A stretch of 56,148 bases of DNA from Blastopirellula marina (lineage in GTDB: Bacteria; Planctomycetota; Planctomycetia; Pirellulales; Thermoguttaceae), in NCBI GenBank assembly GCA_020721965.1, contig DYLS01000012.1, forward strand, positions 1 through 56,148, written 5' to 3'. The position numbers were made by a program, and so were the translations under genes. The notes below the pieces were generated by a model, which worked only from the letters and a program-made list of their open reading frames with translations, did not search any database and was not told where the DNA came from. Positions 1 through 8,915 of this stretch are shown here, one piece after another. Each line of letters opens with the position of its first letter. Within the stretch, counting starts at the first letter, position 1.

Positions 1-2013
1 ACCGCCCTTCCATTGGAACATCACGGCGCGATCGTGGTCCAGATTATGGCGAGTTAAAGCCGCCGCGGGTTGATACACGTCGTTTGGGGCAAAGCTCGAA
101 GCGGTCGCGATCGCACCACGGGCAAGGTCGCGAGGATCTTGATTCGGCAAATCAATGATGTAACAGCCGTCTTTCAGCAGTTGCTGTTGCAAATCCTGGA
201 TGTGATGCTGGTAGACTCCCCGCGGGGTAGTTTGATGGATTTTGCAGAATCCCGCCGCCGTGCCCACCGCCTGCCCTTGCAATCCGCAGGTAATCATCAC
301 CCGGGTGGCACCCAGCGCCGCATGAGACACGGAGATACAGCGGCCCGCCATCATCAGATTGTCCACGTCTTTTGTGTACAAACTGCGGAATGGTACCGAA
401 AATTTTACCTTGTGCGAGAAAATCGCGGGTGGGCCTGGGTCGTAAAATCCTTTCGGAGGATGGATGTCAATCCCCCACCCACCGTAGGAGACGCGATCTG
501 GGAACAAGGTTTGATTCGCGATGTCATGTTCTGTCATCACGTAGTCGCCGATCAATCGCCGCGATTCTCGCTTCCCGACCACATGACTGACCCATGTCAA
601 TTTGAAATGGGCAGCCTCCTCTTTGAGTTTTAGACAATGGTTTTTAACGTGATCCCACATGCCCCAAATGATACGGAGAAGTTCGTCTCGAATCACCTCC
701 GCGTCTTTGTAGGTGTCCAGCTCGCCGCCGTACTCGATGACCCATTGCCAGCCCCCGAATTGGAGTTGCGGATGCCGGTCGGGATTGAAATCTTCGCAAG
801 TCGGGAAGTGCCTCGCCCAATCTGGCCCGACGAACGGAACCGGCGTAGCTATTTGTTCGGTAGCATAGCGCAACGTTCCGCCCATCGTGCCTTTGTTGAG
901 GTCTCCGACCTCGGGGGCCCGTGTTTCGCCATACATCGATCGCGGCTCCCTCCCGTGACGATATTCCGTGCCTGCCCAAGCGCCAATCGAGCCGTCGCCC
1001 GTACAATCAATGAACGTTGAGCCAAGACACCGATACCGCTGCCCGCTATTGACATCCAGTGCTACCACGGCTTTGATCTTTCTTGGCTCCGCAAGCTCTA
1101 CGCCCGTGGCATGCATGTTCAAGAAGAGGTCCAGACGGGGTTCGCTCTGTACCAGCTTCAACAGTCGCTCCGAGTAACCGAAGACATCGCCCCGCACTTC
1201 TTCGATGATGCCGCCTTCCCCCGGATCGAGCGGCTGTCGCGTGGTATCTCCCTGGGGATTGACGAGGATCTCCGCACTGCCATTCCCGCCCAGAATGGGC
1301 CGATTCTGGATGAGGGCGGTACGGCAACCCATTCTGGCCGAGGCAACCGCCGCAAAGGTACCGGCCAAGCCGCCTCCGACGACGACCGTATCGTACGGTC
1401 CCATGTCACGAATCTCTCGGCTCACGCCGCCGTATTGCTCGCGTAATACGGCGATTTTGGCGGGGTCATTCGGCAGCGGAAAGTCGGGATCGGTAGCAAG
1501 CACCATCGCATCGCAGCGGCCATAGTGGCCTGTCAAATCGTGCAGCCGCACCTCGAGCGGCCCCGACGAAAGCTCCCACTGGCCACCGGCTTCCCAGACC
1601 CACTCCCCCACCTTCGATGCACCGAATACTTTTCCCGCAGGTTTTCCGCCCAAAATGACCTGGAACCTGCCGGGGCTGAACTCGGGCACCCAATCTCGAC
1701 AGCGAACCCAAAGGTAGTACTTTCCGGACCGCGGAATCGACACGGTGGTTACCGCATCCGCGACCGGGCCATCCAGACCGATGGCCAATAAGAAAGGCGA
1801 GCCCATCTGATCTACGAACTGGGCATCGTTGACCCACCCACCCCGCTCTTGGAAATGCTCGGTTTCCAGCCAAACCACATCGGCAGCGGTCTGTTCGGCA
1901 GACGCTGAATCATTTGCTGCGGTCGGAGCCGCAATCAAAAAAACTGCAACAAGGGCCGTTCTCAACAGCCGACCATTAAGTGCGTGAGACCGATGATCGA
2001 AGCGGTCCTGCAT
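1..2013 (-). CDS. FAD-dependent oxidoreductase, secreted, 3' end outside window
   Basis: The minus-strand frame is open from an ATG at 2013 to the window edge (671 codons), so the C-terminus is missing. The first about 40 residues carry a hydrophobic stretch (LLRTALVAVFLIAAPTAA) like a signal peptide. Residues about 50-180 look like a beta-rich accessory domain of the carbohydrate-binding or PA14 kind. A dinucleotide-binding motif GGGLAG lies at residues 213-218 after a short beta strand (YDTVVV). Further on are the segments STFIDCTGDGSIGAWAGTEY and NLMMAGRCISVSHAALGATR, which are typical of the FAD_oxidored family (PF12831) of planctomycetes. By family it would oxidise a small organic or sugar substrate outside the cytoplasm, but the substrate is unknown. 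The family call is firm; the accessory domain call is inference. No neighbour suggests an operon. Confidence 0.85.
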   Translation of the reverse strand, partial: MQDRFDHRSHALNGRLLRTALVAVFLIAAPTAANDSASAEQTAADVVWLETEHFQERGGWVNDAQFVDQMGSPFLLAIGLDGPVADAVTTVSIPRSGKYYLWVRCRDWVPEFSPGRFQVILGGKPAGKVFGASKVGEWVWEAGGQWELSSGPLEVRLHDLTGHYGRCDAMVLATDPDFPLPNDPAKIAVLREQYGGVSREIRDMGPYDTVVVGGGLAGTFAAVASARMGCRTALIQNRPILGGNGSAEILVNPQGDTTRQPLDPGEGGIIEEVRGDVFGYSERLLKLVQSEPRLDLFLNMHATGVELAEPRKIKAVVALDVNSGQRYRCLGSTFIDCTGDGSIGAWAGTEYRHGREPRSMYGETRAPEVGDLNKGTMGGTLRYATEQIATPVPFVGPDWARHFPTCEDFNPDRHPQLQFGGWQWVIEYGGELDTYKDAEVIRDELLRIIWGMWDHVKNHCLKLKEEAAHFKLTWVSHVVGKRESRRLIGDYVMTEHDIANQTLFPDRVSYGGWGIDIHPPKGFYDPGPPAIFSHKVKFSVPFRSLYTKDVDNLMMAGRCISVSHAALGATRVMITCGLQGQAVGTAAGFCKIHQTTPRGVYQHHIQDLQQQLLKDGCYIIDLPNQDPRDLARGAIATASSFAPNDVYQPAAALTRHNLDHDRAVMFQWKGG

Positions 2014-2237
2014 GCTATGTGACTCCACTGCTATCGCTGTCGAACCTCGGGCTGCGCCTCTCCGAATATTTACAACGAATCACGCTGCGTGCTCGTCGAA
2101 TCAAAAGGCTGTCTGCGGGCAAAAACGATCCGGCCAAGGATTCGGTACGCATTAGCCAGCCAGGCCATTTCCCGACTGCCGACTTTACGCCGCGGAGTTC
2201 GTCCTACGGGGCAGGGTTGTTTGCTTGCCACAACATC

Positions 2238-2281
2238 TTGTGGCAATGGAACATGACGGTTGTGGTAATGGAACATAACGG
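2238..2281. repeat. 22-bp tandem duplication
   Basis: Two adjacent 22-bp units (2238-2259 and 2260-2281) begin TTGTGG and end ACGG. They differ at two positions only (C/T and G/A). They lie about 230-270 bp upstream of the FAD oxidoreductase start. They could be a duplicated binding site or a slippage product; nothing in the sequence decides. Confidence 0.75.
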
Positions 2282-2447
2282 CTCGCAACACAGGCGGATA
2301 ATGTCATGAATCCGGCAGCCGTCGCGCTGTGGCATTAGTTTATCCCGCAGAGGACGCAAATTCAACGTTGTGCGGAGGAGTGCGCAGCGCGGGGCAGTGA
2401 ATGGCGCAGTAGTAGTGACCCATCTATACCGCCGACATAGGCCGGTC

Positions 2448-2671
2448 ATAACCGTTCACGGCTAAGCTATGACGGAAAAGATTTGCGAAACACCGAGGAT
2501 TGTTCAGAGGTTCCTTCGGTCTGGAATGGATTGTTATTTCGACGAGCGTTAGCGAGGAGAAATCTCAACCTCTGTCGACAAGCATTCTCGCGTTGGAAGA
2601 TTTCTCGCTTCGCTCGAAATGACAAGAGGCCGAGCCGTTTTGCAGTCACGAGAACCCCTGTGGACGACTAC
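2448..2671 (+). mobile_element. Family 1 MITE-like element, copy A
   Basis: This 224-bp non-coding element is flanked by a perfect 8-bp direct repeat GGCCGGTC (2440-2447 and 2672-2679). Its ends are imperfect inverted repeats: ATAACCGTTCACGG on the left matches the reverse complement of the right end at 10 of 14 positions. The body aligns with the elements at 27431-27716 (inverted) and 47988-48336. All share GTGAAAC or GCGAAAC followed by a GTTCAGAGG-like stretch, then a GACGAGCGT-AGCGAGGAGAAATCT block and a complementary AGATTTCTCGCTTCGCTCGAAAT block. No protein is encoded, so it would depend on a transposase elsewhere (inference). Confidence 0.8.
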
Positions 2672-2692
2672 GGCCGGTCGCAAGTCCACGCC

Positions 2693-5245
2693 CTATAAAT
2701 CTGGGCCTTGGATCAAGGTATCGAGCAATCCAGGGATACATGCCCCCCCGCCAGTGACCAAGATTTTGCGCGGCGATTCCAGGCTATCCCGGTGGATGCG
2801 ATCCATGAGGCGTTTCATGTCGTCATAGGCTTGGCGACGAAATTGCTCCAAGTGGGGTAAGACGTGGTCCAGCGGTCGGATGCGGCGCCAATCACCAGCG
2901 GCCTTGGATGCCGCAGAATAAGTGAGCTTCAGCTCTTTTGCGATGCTGCGGATCCACGAGTCACCCGCAATACCCAGGCTTACCATACGGACGTTTTTTG
3001 GATCCAGATAAATGGCGTGCGAGGCGGTCGTCCCCAAGTCGAGCAACAACAACGGGAGCCGATCGTCAGGAAGCCGCTGCCCATTGCCCGCCGCGTGCGA
3101 CGGCGATCCATTCTGACCGACTGGAGTACCGAGGTAATCAAACAGCAGCCAATTGAGCAAAGCCATGACATCGGTTGTCACTGCGTCCGGGACCACGTTC
3201 ACCAAACGCAGACGCTCCATGCACTCATTCAGCCAAAGGCGATTCATGGCGCCTAGGATGACGCCCGTCTGGGATGTTGTCGTCGTATTCCCGACAACAT
3301 CGCCCCACGACGCGAAACGCCAGGTCATATTCTCGCCCTTGTCGGGCAGCAACCGCTTTACTTCAAAGGAAAGGATTGTTTCCAGTTGATCGGCATCGAA
3401 CCGTGGCAACAGTGCGACGGAGGTGATGGCCAGGGCCGACGGCAGGGCCAGTACGAGCTGGTCGGCCTCCACCTCCTGGCGGGAGAAAACCTGATCCACG
3501 CTTTCCTTGAGCATGTCTAGAATCTGCCCGCGATTCGCCGCGTGCGAGAGAGGCTTCTCGTATTCGTAAAGATCGAGGTGCGTCAGCGTGACATCGCCGT
3601 TTGCCGCATCGCGTTCGGCACGCACTGCGCGGAGCTTCGTGCTGCCGAAGGCTACGCCCCAGGCCGATCGTGATTTGGGCCGCAGCCAGCGGGACAAACG
3701 CCCCATCAGACCGATCGAGTCGTCGGGAATCAGGTTCATGGCAAGAGAAGCAGCGCCGATTCCCTGCAACGCTGCACCCGTCGCTGAAAGGAATCCGCCA
3801 GGGTGGCGACGCAGCAGGGCGGCGTCCAATGATTCAGCCGTCTTTATACGATGAAAACACGTGATCCATTCCACCGGCGACCCCAGCGAGGACGACGAGC
3901 TTCCCCCGAGTAATCGGCACCAAGCCCCAGGGTTCTCGATGGGAGCCTGTACGCGGGCCAATTCCTCCTGCGTCAAAACTGGGGGATGATCTGGCGGCAA
4001 CAGTTCGCCCAGTGCCGCCACCATGCTCTCCAAGTACGGATACGTGTAATGGGCCGCCCGGACAAATCGCAACGTCCCCGTAATGGCCGCGAGTGCTCCC
4101 CTTAGCCTTGTCAGCTCGGCGTCGCACGCGGTTTCGGGCAACATCTCGAGTATCCGCAGGGCATCGGCGAAGCGGTTGTCTTGCAGGTGCCTCTCGACCA
4201 TCTTCTTGACGATCGGCACCAGCTTCGTGGCGACCTCACGCGATTGACGATGGTTTGGATTGAGTGCGAGTAACTGCCGAATGGCATTCAGCGTTTGCGA
4301 TAAATCCTTCTTTTGCAAGCAACTGGCTAGCTGCGACTCCCAATGCCGGAGTTCCCCAATGCGGCGGGTGTAAAGAGCGCACGCGGCTTGAATCTCGGGG
4401 GTCTGCATTTCGGAAGGAACGGCCGCCAAAGTTCGCACCGCCTGTTCGTAGTCCCCGGCTGCGGCAAGTTCTGCGGCCTGGGCGGCCACCGCCTCGATCT
4501 CGGCTTTTCGGCGAGCCAAGGCGGGCGCCAGAATCGCCTGCAATTCCTCAACCTTGCGCAGGACTCGTGCGTGCTCCCACCATGCCCGCTGGCCGCTCGG
4601 TATTTGCTCCAAGCACGCCGCGGCGTCCCAGGGCTTTTGCCGGGCGATCAACTCTTCGGCCCGCTCGATGAGCTGCCGAATCTTGGCCCTGTATTTCACC
4701 AGTTCCTCGCCGATCGCATAGCCGCAGACACCGCAGAAAGCCTCATCCGCGGGGACGTGGGAGCTGCAACCGGGGCAAATGCACCACAATCCCGCCCCAC
4801 ACTTGCCGCAAAAGTTGCGTTGTGCCGGGTTTTCCGCGCCGCATTCATGGCACGTGACATCGCGGCTGATCGCTGTTTCTTGCGTTCGGCCACGCTGCCC
4901 GGCCTTCTGTGGCGTTCGCTCCACCGATGGACTCGGGCTGCCCTTCATATCCGCCGCAAGCTTCGTCAAAGCGGCATTGAACAGCCGCCACTCACGCTCG
5001 GGCACATCCTCGAGGGTAAGATCCAAGATGCCACTTAAATGTTTAGCCAGGGCAGCGGGATCGCGAGGAAGGCTCAAGCTCTTCGCTTCGTGCAGAAGGG
5101 CCGCCTGATCGAACGAAAGACCCAGGCCACGGTTCCGTTGCCACGCTTTGAAGAGCGATTGCAAGACCTCGAACGCCACCGCTTGCGGCTCGGCGGCAGG
5201 CGGGGACATGGGGGAGTCAGCGGTTTGCATGCGGGAATCATTCAT
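2693..5245 (-). CDS. Zinc-ribbon protein with C-terminal PilM/FtsA-like ATPase domain
   Basis: The protein has about 850 residues. I chose the ATG at 5245 because it overlaps the stop of the upstream gene as ATGA, the usual sign of translational coupling. Two zinc ribbons follow each other: CHEC (132-135) with CGKC (146-149), and CPGC (157-160) with CGVC (171-174). The middle (about 190-390) is helical with TPR-like character. From about residue 525 an actin/FtsA-like fold of the PilM type begins (WGVAFGSTKLRAVRAE), with a late nucleotide-contact loop LVTGGGACIPG near the C-terminus. PilM proteins sit on the cytoplasmic side of type IV pilus and type II secretion machines and bind ATP. The fusion with zinc ribbons is much longer than an ordinary PilM (about 350 residues). 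No PilN, PilO, PilQ or pilus ATPase gene is in the window, so the partner machine is unknown. Confidence 0.72.
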   Translation of the reverse strand: MNDSRMQTADSPMSPPAAEPQAVAFEVLQSLFKAWQRNRGLGLSFDQAALLHEAKSLSLPRDPAALAKHLSGILDLTLEDVPEREWRLFNAALTKLAADMKGSPSPSVERTPQKAGQRGRTQETAISRDVTCHECGAENPAQRNFCGKCGAGLWCICPGCSSHVPADEAFCGVCGYAIGEELVKYRAKIRQLIERAEELIARQKPWDAAACLEQIPSGQRAWWEHARVLRKVEELQAILAPALARRKAEIEAVAAQAAELAAAGDYEQAVRTLAAVPSEMQTPEIQAACALYTRRIGELRHWESQLASCLQKKDLSQTLNAIRQLLALNPNHRQSREVATKLVPIVKKMVERHLQDNRFADALRILEMLPETACDAELTRLRGALAAITGTLRFVRAAHYTYPYLESMVAALGELLPPDHPPVLTQEELARVQAPIENPGAWCRLLGGSSSSSLGSPVEWITCFHRIKTAESLDAALLRRHPGGFLSATGAALQGIGAASLAMNLIPDDSIGLMGRLSRWLRPKSRSAWGVAFGSTKLRAVRAERDAANGDVTLTHLDLYEYEKPLSHAANRGQILDMLKESVDQVFSRQEVEADQLVLALPSALAITSVALLPRFDADQLETILSFEVKRLLPDKGENMTWRFASWGDVVGNTTTTSQTGVILGAMNRLWLNECMERLRLVNVVPDAVTTDVMALLNWLLFDYLGTPVGQNGSPSHAAGNGQRLPDDRLPLLLLDLGTTASHAIYLDPKNVRMVSLGIAGDSWIRSIAKELKLTYSAASKAAGDWRRIRPLDHVLPHLEQFRRQAYDDMKRLMDRIHRDSLESPRKILVTGGGACIPGLLDTLIQGPDL

Positions 5246-6438
5246 CGCGGAAGCCCGATTTCCGGATCCACCACGGCAGCCCAAACCATGAATTCGAACG
5301 ATGTCTCAGCCGGGTCGTCGAATACCACCTTCACTTTGCCGGAGTTGCCGCGGAGACGCACGAATCGCGGCGAATCAGCCGGGATTTCGATCGTCAAGCG
5401 GTAGTGGTTCGGCGAATCGGCTTGCGGTTCCAAGGCCACCCGCAAGTGCGGCGGGTCGCAGACCACTTCCTTCAATCCAAGGGGGCGTTGCAAATCTCGC
5501 GTTCGAACCATCAGCTCGGCCGCCACGCGTTTGCCTTGCGGTATGCGGCCGAAATTGAGCAGGCGACCTCCGCCCAAATACGCGCTGTCGATCTCGATCC
5601 GCGATGCCGCCGACCCCGCGAAGGGAATCACGAGCGTTTGCGGTTCCTTCGCGGACGGCGATACCAGGCGGAGGTGTATCTCGCCTTGGAACGCCGCATG
5701 TGTCAAAGAGGCAGGCACGAGCACGTCGATGCGATAACCGCTGAGGGCATCCAAATGCCGAATGGCCTCGGCGGCTACCGGTGTGACGCGGCATTCCACG
5801 CCCTCCAGCGTGATCTGCTCGATCTCCAACCAAAATTCCGGCCACAACTGGGAGTAAACCGTCACACTCCGCGCGGCGGGCAGCCCCGGCGTGATCTGGG
5901 AGAATTGGAGAGACTCGGGGTCCACGGCCAACCGTGCCTTGACAACGCCACTGATCGTCAGCGTGACGCGGTTGCGGTTCGGGTCGTTCGTCACAATCTC
6001 GGCGTACTGTCGAAATGGGCCGTGATGCCGCTCCTCCAAGAATCGGATGGTTACAAGAGTTTCACCTCCGGGCGGAATCGGTTCTTTCGGCACGTCTCCC
6101 GTCGTGCACCGGCAGGTAGATTTCCCCAACTGCAATTGCAACGGCGCCGTCCCCTCATTGCGGATGACAAACTGATGAAACGCCTCCGTATTGAAGTCCA
6201 CCGCACCAAAGTCGTGTTCCGACTCTGCCACTACTACCTTCGGCGCGGCGACCGGTAGCTTGGTCTCGGTTTCACGATCCCCGGAGCGCGGGGCTGCGGC
6301 AATTGGCACGCCTGTCTCCGAAGCCGAGGCCGCAGTCGAAGTCCGAGCACGCCAGGCCGACAAAACGAATCCCACGCCAGCGCTCAGGGCAAGGATCGCA
6401 ATTCCCAATACAATCAACAACCGGCGCATCACCAACAT
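5242..6438 (-). CDS. DUF1573 domain membrane-anchored protein
   Basis: The protein has 398 residues. The ATG at 6438 has a GGAGAG ribosome site about 5 bases upstream; a TTG nine codons earlier is also open but has no such site. The N-terminus is one membrane segment or uncleaved signal (RRLLIVLGIAILALSAGVGFVLS). A DUF1573 immunoglobulin-like domain follows at about residues 65-170: EHDFGAVDFNTEAFHQFVIRN, then KSTCRCTT, then IPPGGETLVTIRF. This family is common in planctomycete and Bacteroidetes envelopes and is thought to bind proteins outside the cytoplasm. The rest is beta-rich, probably more Ig-like domains. It is the middle gene of a three-gene minus-strand set: 27 bp from the gene before it, and overlapping the PilM-like gene after it. 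The role is otherwise unknown. Confidence 0.8.
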   Translation of the reverse strand: MLVMRRLLIVLGIAILALSAGVGFVLSAWRARTSTAASASETGVPIAAAPRSGDRETETKLPVAAPKVVVAESEHDFGAVDFNTEAFHQFVIRNEGTAPLQLQLGKSTCRCTTGDVPKEPIPPGGETLVTIRFLEERHHGPFRQYAEIVTNDPNRNRVTLTISGVVKARLAVDPESLQFSQITPGLPAARSVTVYSQLWPEFWLEIEQITLEGVECRVTPVAAEAIRHLDALSGYRIDVLVPASLTHAAFQGEIHLRLVSPSAKEPQTLVIPFAGSAASRIEIDSAYLGGGRLLNFGRIPQGKRVAAELMVRTRDLQRPLGLKEVVCDPPHLRVALEPQADSPNHYRLTIEIPADSPRFVRLRGNSGKVKVVFDDPAETSFEFMVWAAVVDPEIGLPR

Positions 6439-6465
6439 CGTGGTCTCTCCGCAAAATCTGAGCAA

Positions 6466-8478
6466 TCAAGGGCCGGGCGGTGGCGCGGCAACCGTTGGAT
6501 CCTTCCGCGACTCGATGCCGGCCTTCACCCACAGGATTTCCACCAACAAATCTTGTTCCTCGTGCACTCGTTCCACCTCGCCGACGGCCTTCACGCGGAC
6601 GTCCACGGAGTTCCAAAGCCCTTTTTCTTTCTCGACCAAATGATCCAACCAAAGGCCGTGCGGCAGCGGCCGCTCCTTCGCCAGCGGCAACATCCGGCGA
6701 TAATACGCCACCACGTTCCGCGGCGCCGCGTGGTCCACCAAACGCACATAAACCACCTCGACCAGCGGCTTCGCGTCCAGCCCCTCATCGGCTTGCGATG
6801 TGGGACGCAGTACCATAGATGCCGCGCACCCTGGACAGGTCTTCGAGTGCACGGAAAATCCCAGCAGCGATTCCGCGTCCCAGGTTCGCTGACGATCCAG
6901 GGGAACTCCCTCGCCTAATCGATTCATCCAACTGTCGATATTGGCATAGGTCTCATCCAGCCAGGCCTGGTACTCTACACGGACTCGCCCCATCGCGGCG
7001 ATTGCTGGAGTGACGGGCATTTCTCTTGGCAGCCGCGGCGTGGGCCCCCCCGTACTGCTCGCCCGCCCTGTGACGGGGCGCGGACCATACCGCAGCACCG
7101 CCGAATCTTGATGCTCCTTCAACAACAGCTTCAGCACCGTGATCAGCCCTGGGTCTGTGTATTCCATCTCCGCGAAAACACCCTCCGGTGGCTCGCTCCA
7201 GCGCTGACGCAAAAGCTCTAGAAGCCGTGCGCGAACCTCGGGCATAGGGAGCATGGCGGCAAACTTTACTGGGCCGCGTGAGTCTCGCAAAAATACGACC
7301 CGATCTAGCTCGCGGCACGTTTTTTCGGCGACCGCTGGACGCCACAGGGAATCGACGGTCATGCCTCTAACCGAAACCAGGTGGTACGGCGAATTATGCC
7401 GTCCCGTCTGTAAGCAGGATCGCCATCGGCTTGTGCTCCAATCCAGCGCCTGCTTCCATTCCTGTGCCTGCACCTCCGGCGGAAGTGATGTAATCACGTC
7501 CAGCAGCAATCGGACATCGGCCTCTTCGGAGCGGGTAATCACGCCAATAATGGTCTGCCGCAGCGGGGAATCCGGCTGGTCGGCAAACCTTTGCCAAACG
7601 GCCTCCCGCACCGTGCCATCCGACAACCTCAACGCGGTGCTGAGTGGTTCTGCGATCCACTGCGAGTCGGCGGTGGTCGCTAATCTGACCAGATCTTCCA
7701 GGGCGGCGTTGAAAACTTTCCCCTGCGGAGCGTTTTCTTCGGTAACGACGGATTCCAAGATCAGCTTTATCGCGGGGGCGTCGCGTCGAACGATCGCGTC
7801 TTGCCACGCCCGGACCAGGATCTCGTCTGCGGCGGCTGTGCGATTTTGTGACAGCGCCAAGCAAATGCCGCGGATGTAGATCGCGTCTTCGTCGCCGATG
7901 GGGTCGCTGGGGGCCGAACGACCTTTGCCGAGGATCAGTTCCAGCAATCCCCCCAACTTTTCGGCCGCTGCGGGATCGCCCACATGCAGGCTGCCCAGCG
8001 TCGAAATGGCCGACGGCAGACGTGGCGAGCGTTCCTCCCACGCCTTGCGAAAATCCTCCGGCGTCCAGTCTGCGGCATCGGCTGGATACTCGGTCTTCGG
8101 CGGTTCTGTGGGAGGCGGAGCTGGCGATGCGGCGGGGGCAGGCGTGTCTTGGTCATTTTCGAGAGATCGGTTAGGGTCGGGACCCTTGGCCCTTCCCGGC
8201 GAGCGGGGTTTGCGGGACTGGACCGTTTCTTCCTTTTTTGCGTTGGCCGCCGCCCGCTCCGCCGCCGCCTCGGCCGCCTCTTGCTCTTTACGCTGTTTGT
8301 ACTGAGCGAGCCACTCCTCCTTGCTCATCCCGCCCCAGGCCTGAAGCCGCGGGTCGCTCTTGCCGCAGCCCGAACCGATGGACATCGCTATCGCAATGCC
8401 CAGCAGCAACGCCAGGGCCGTTCCCTTGCGATGCCACGTGCCGGGCGACTTTCGATTGTCTTTATTCGTATCACTCAT
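6466..8478 (-). CDS. Hypothetical membrane-anchored protein, first gene of PilM-like operon
   Basis: The protein has 670 residues from the ATG at 8478. The frame is open further upstream, but that stretch has no protein character. Residues about 15-35 are hydrophobic and end in SIGSGCGKSD, a weak lipoprotein-like signal. A highly charged helix follows (WLAQYKQRKEQEAAEAAAERAAANAKKEE), then a Pro/Ala/Thr-rich linker (about 80-130). The long C-terminal part has repeated helical segments that could be HEAT-like. A conserved-looking CPGC pair lies in the last third (SKTCPGCAASMVL). I do not recognise the family. The 27-bp spacing to the DUF1573 gene and the coupling to the PilM-like gene suggest a joint envelope function. 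Confidence 0.72.
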   Translation of the reverse strand: MSDTNKDNRKSPGTWHRKGTALALLLGIAIAMSIGSGCGKSDPRLQAWGGMSKEEWLAQYKQRKEQEAAEAAAERAAANAKKEETVQSRKPRSPGRAKGPDPNRSLENDQDTPAPAASPAPPPTEPPKTEYPADAADWTPEDFRKAWEERSPRLPSAISTLGSLHVGDPAAAEKLGGLLELILGKGRSAPSDPIGDEDAIYIRGICLALSQNRTAAADEILVRAWQDAIVRRDAPAIKLILESVVTEENAPQGKVFNAALEDLVRLATTADSQWIAEPLSTALRLSDGTVREAVWQRFADQPDSPLRQTIIGVITRSEEADVRLLLDVITSLPPEVQAQEWKQALDWSTSRWRSCLQTGRHNSPYHLVSVRGMTVDSLWRPAVAEKTCRELDRVVFLRDSRGPVKFAAMLPMPEVRARLLELLRQRWSEPPEGVFAEMEYTDPGLITVLKLLLKEHQDSAVLRYGPRPVTGRASSTGGPTPRLPREMPVTPAIAAMGRVRVEYQAWLDETYANIDSWMNRLGEGVPLDRQRTWDAESLLGFSVHSKTCPGCAASMVLRPTSQADEGLDAKPLVEVVYVRLVDHAAPRNVVAYYRRMLPLAKERPLPHGLWLDHLVEKEKGLWNSVDVRVKAVGEVERVHEEQDLLVEILWVKAGIESRKDPTVAAPPPGP

Positions 8479-8915
8479 CGCGCGCTCGCTCCAATGATCC
8501 GTTTGACGGCCGTCGAAAGTATCGACTTTCCCCCGATCCCGAATGCTCCCCGATTTGCCCAAGTCGGAGAGGCATTCGAGACCGGGACGAGACCTAGGTC
8601 CCTGCACCGCGTTATCGATACCACCCGCAGTCACCAGTGCGAGGAAAGTCGATGTTGGCCGGGAAAGCCCCAAAATCGTGTCATGCCATCGCAACCAAAT
8701 CCCCAGATGTTACGTATGCTTCCACCGAACAGTTGCCCCGGCCGAATTGTTAGAAATGTGTTAAAGTGTCGTCGCAACGTCGCCAGGGAAGTTAGGATAG
8801 ACGAAGCCCCACAGTCTTCCCAATGGCCGCGCTTGCCCAGGATGAAGCCTTGAAACGGCGTGGTCACTAGGGCTGTAGAATAAAACCAAGCCGGGTTCGA
8901 ACGGGAGGGTAAACC
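8479..8915. other. Divergent intergenic region, PilM-like operon / coiled-coil gene
   Basis: This 437-bp spacer must hold the promoters of the minus-strand PilM-like operon and of the plus-strand gene at 8916. The only structured signal I see is the pair of TGTTA(A/G) hexamers at 8748-8764, listed separately. The long open frames covering it show no protein character. Confidence 0.5.
8748..8764 (+). promoter_or_regulatory. Two TGTTA(A/G) hexamers 11 bp apart
   Basis: TGTTAG at 8748 and TGTTAA at 8759 start exactly 11 bp apart. The surrounding sequence is strikingly like part of the array at 13214-13268: both read ATTGTTA, then a variable stretch, then TGTGTTAAA. The site lies between divergent genes, about 270 bp from the minus-strand start at 8478 and about 150 bp from the plus-strand start at 8916. 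Direct repeats with 11-bp period are the hallmark of OmpR/PhoB-family response regulators; the link here is inference. Confidence 0.45.

Larger units (their letters stand above)
2014..2692. other. Intergenic region with tandem repeat and family 1 element
   Basis: This spacer lies between two minus-strand genes. I see no convincing coding frame in it. It holds a 22-bp tandem duplication (2238-2281) and a family 1 inverted-repeat element (2448-2671), both listed separately. The promoter of the FAD oxidoreductase should lie near 2014-2200, but I cannot point to a clear -10/-35 pair. Confidence 0.6.
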
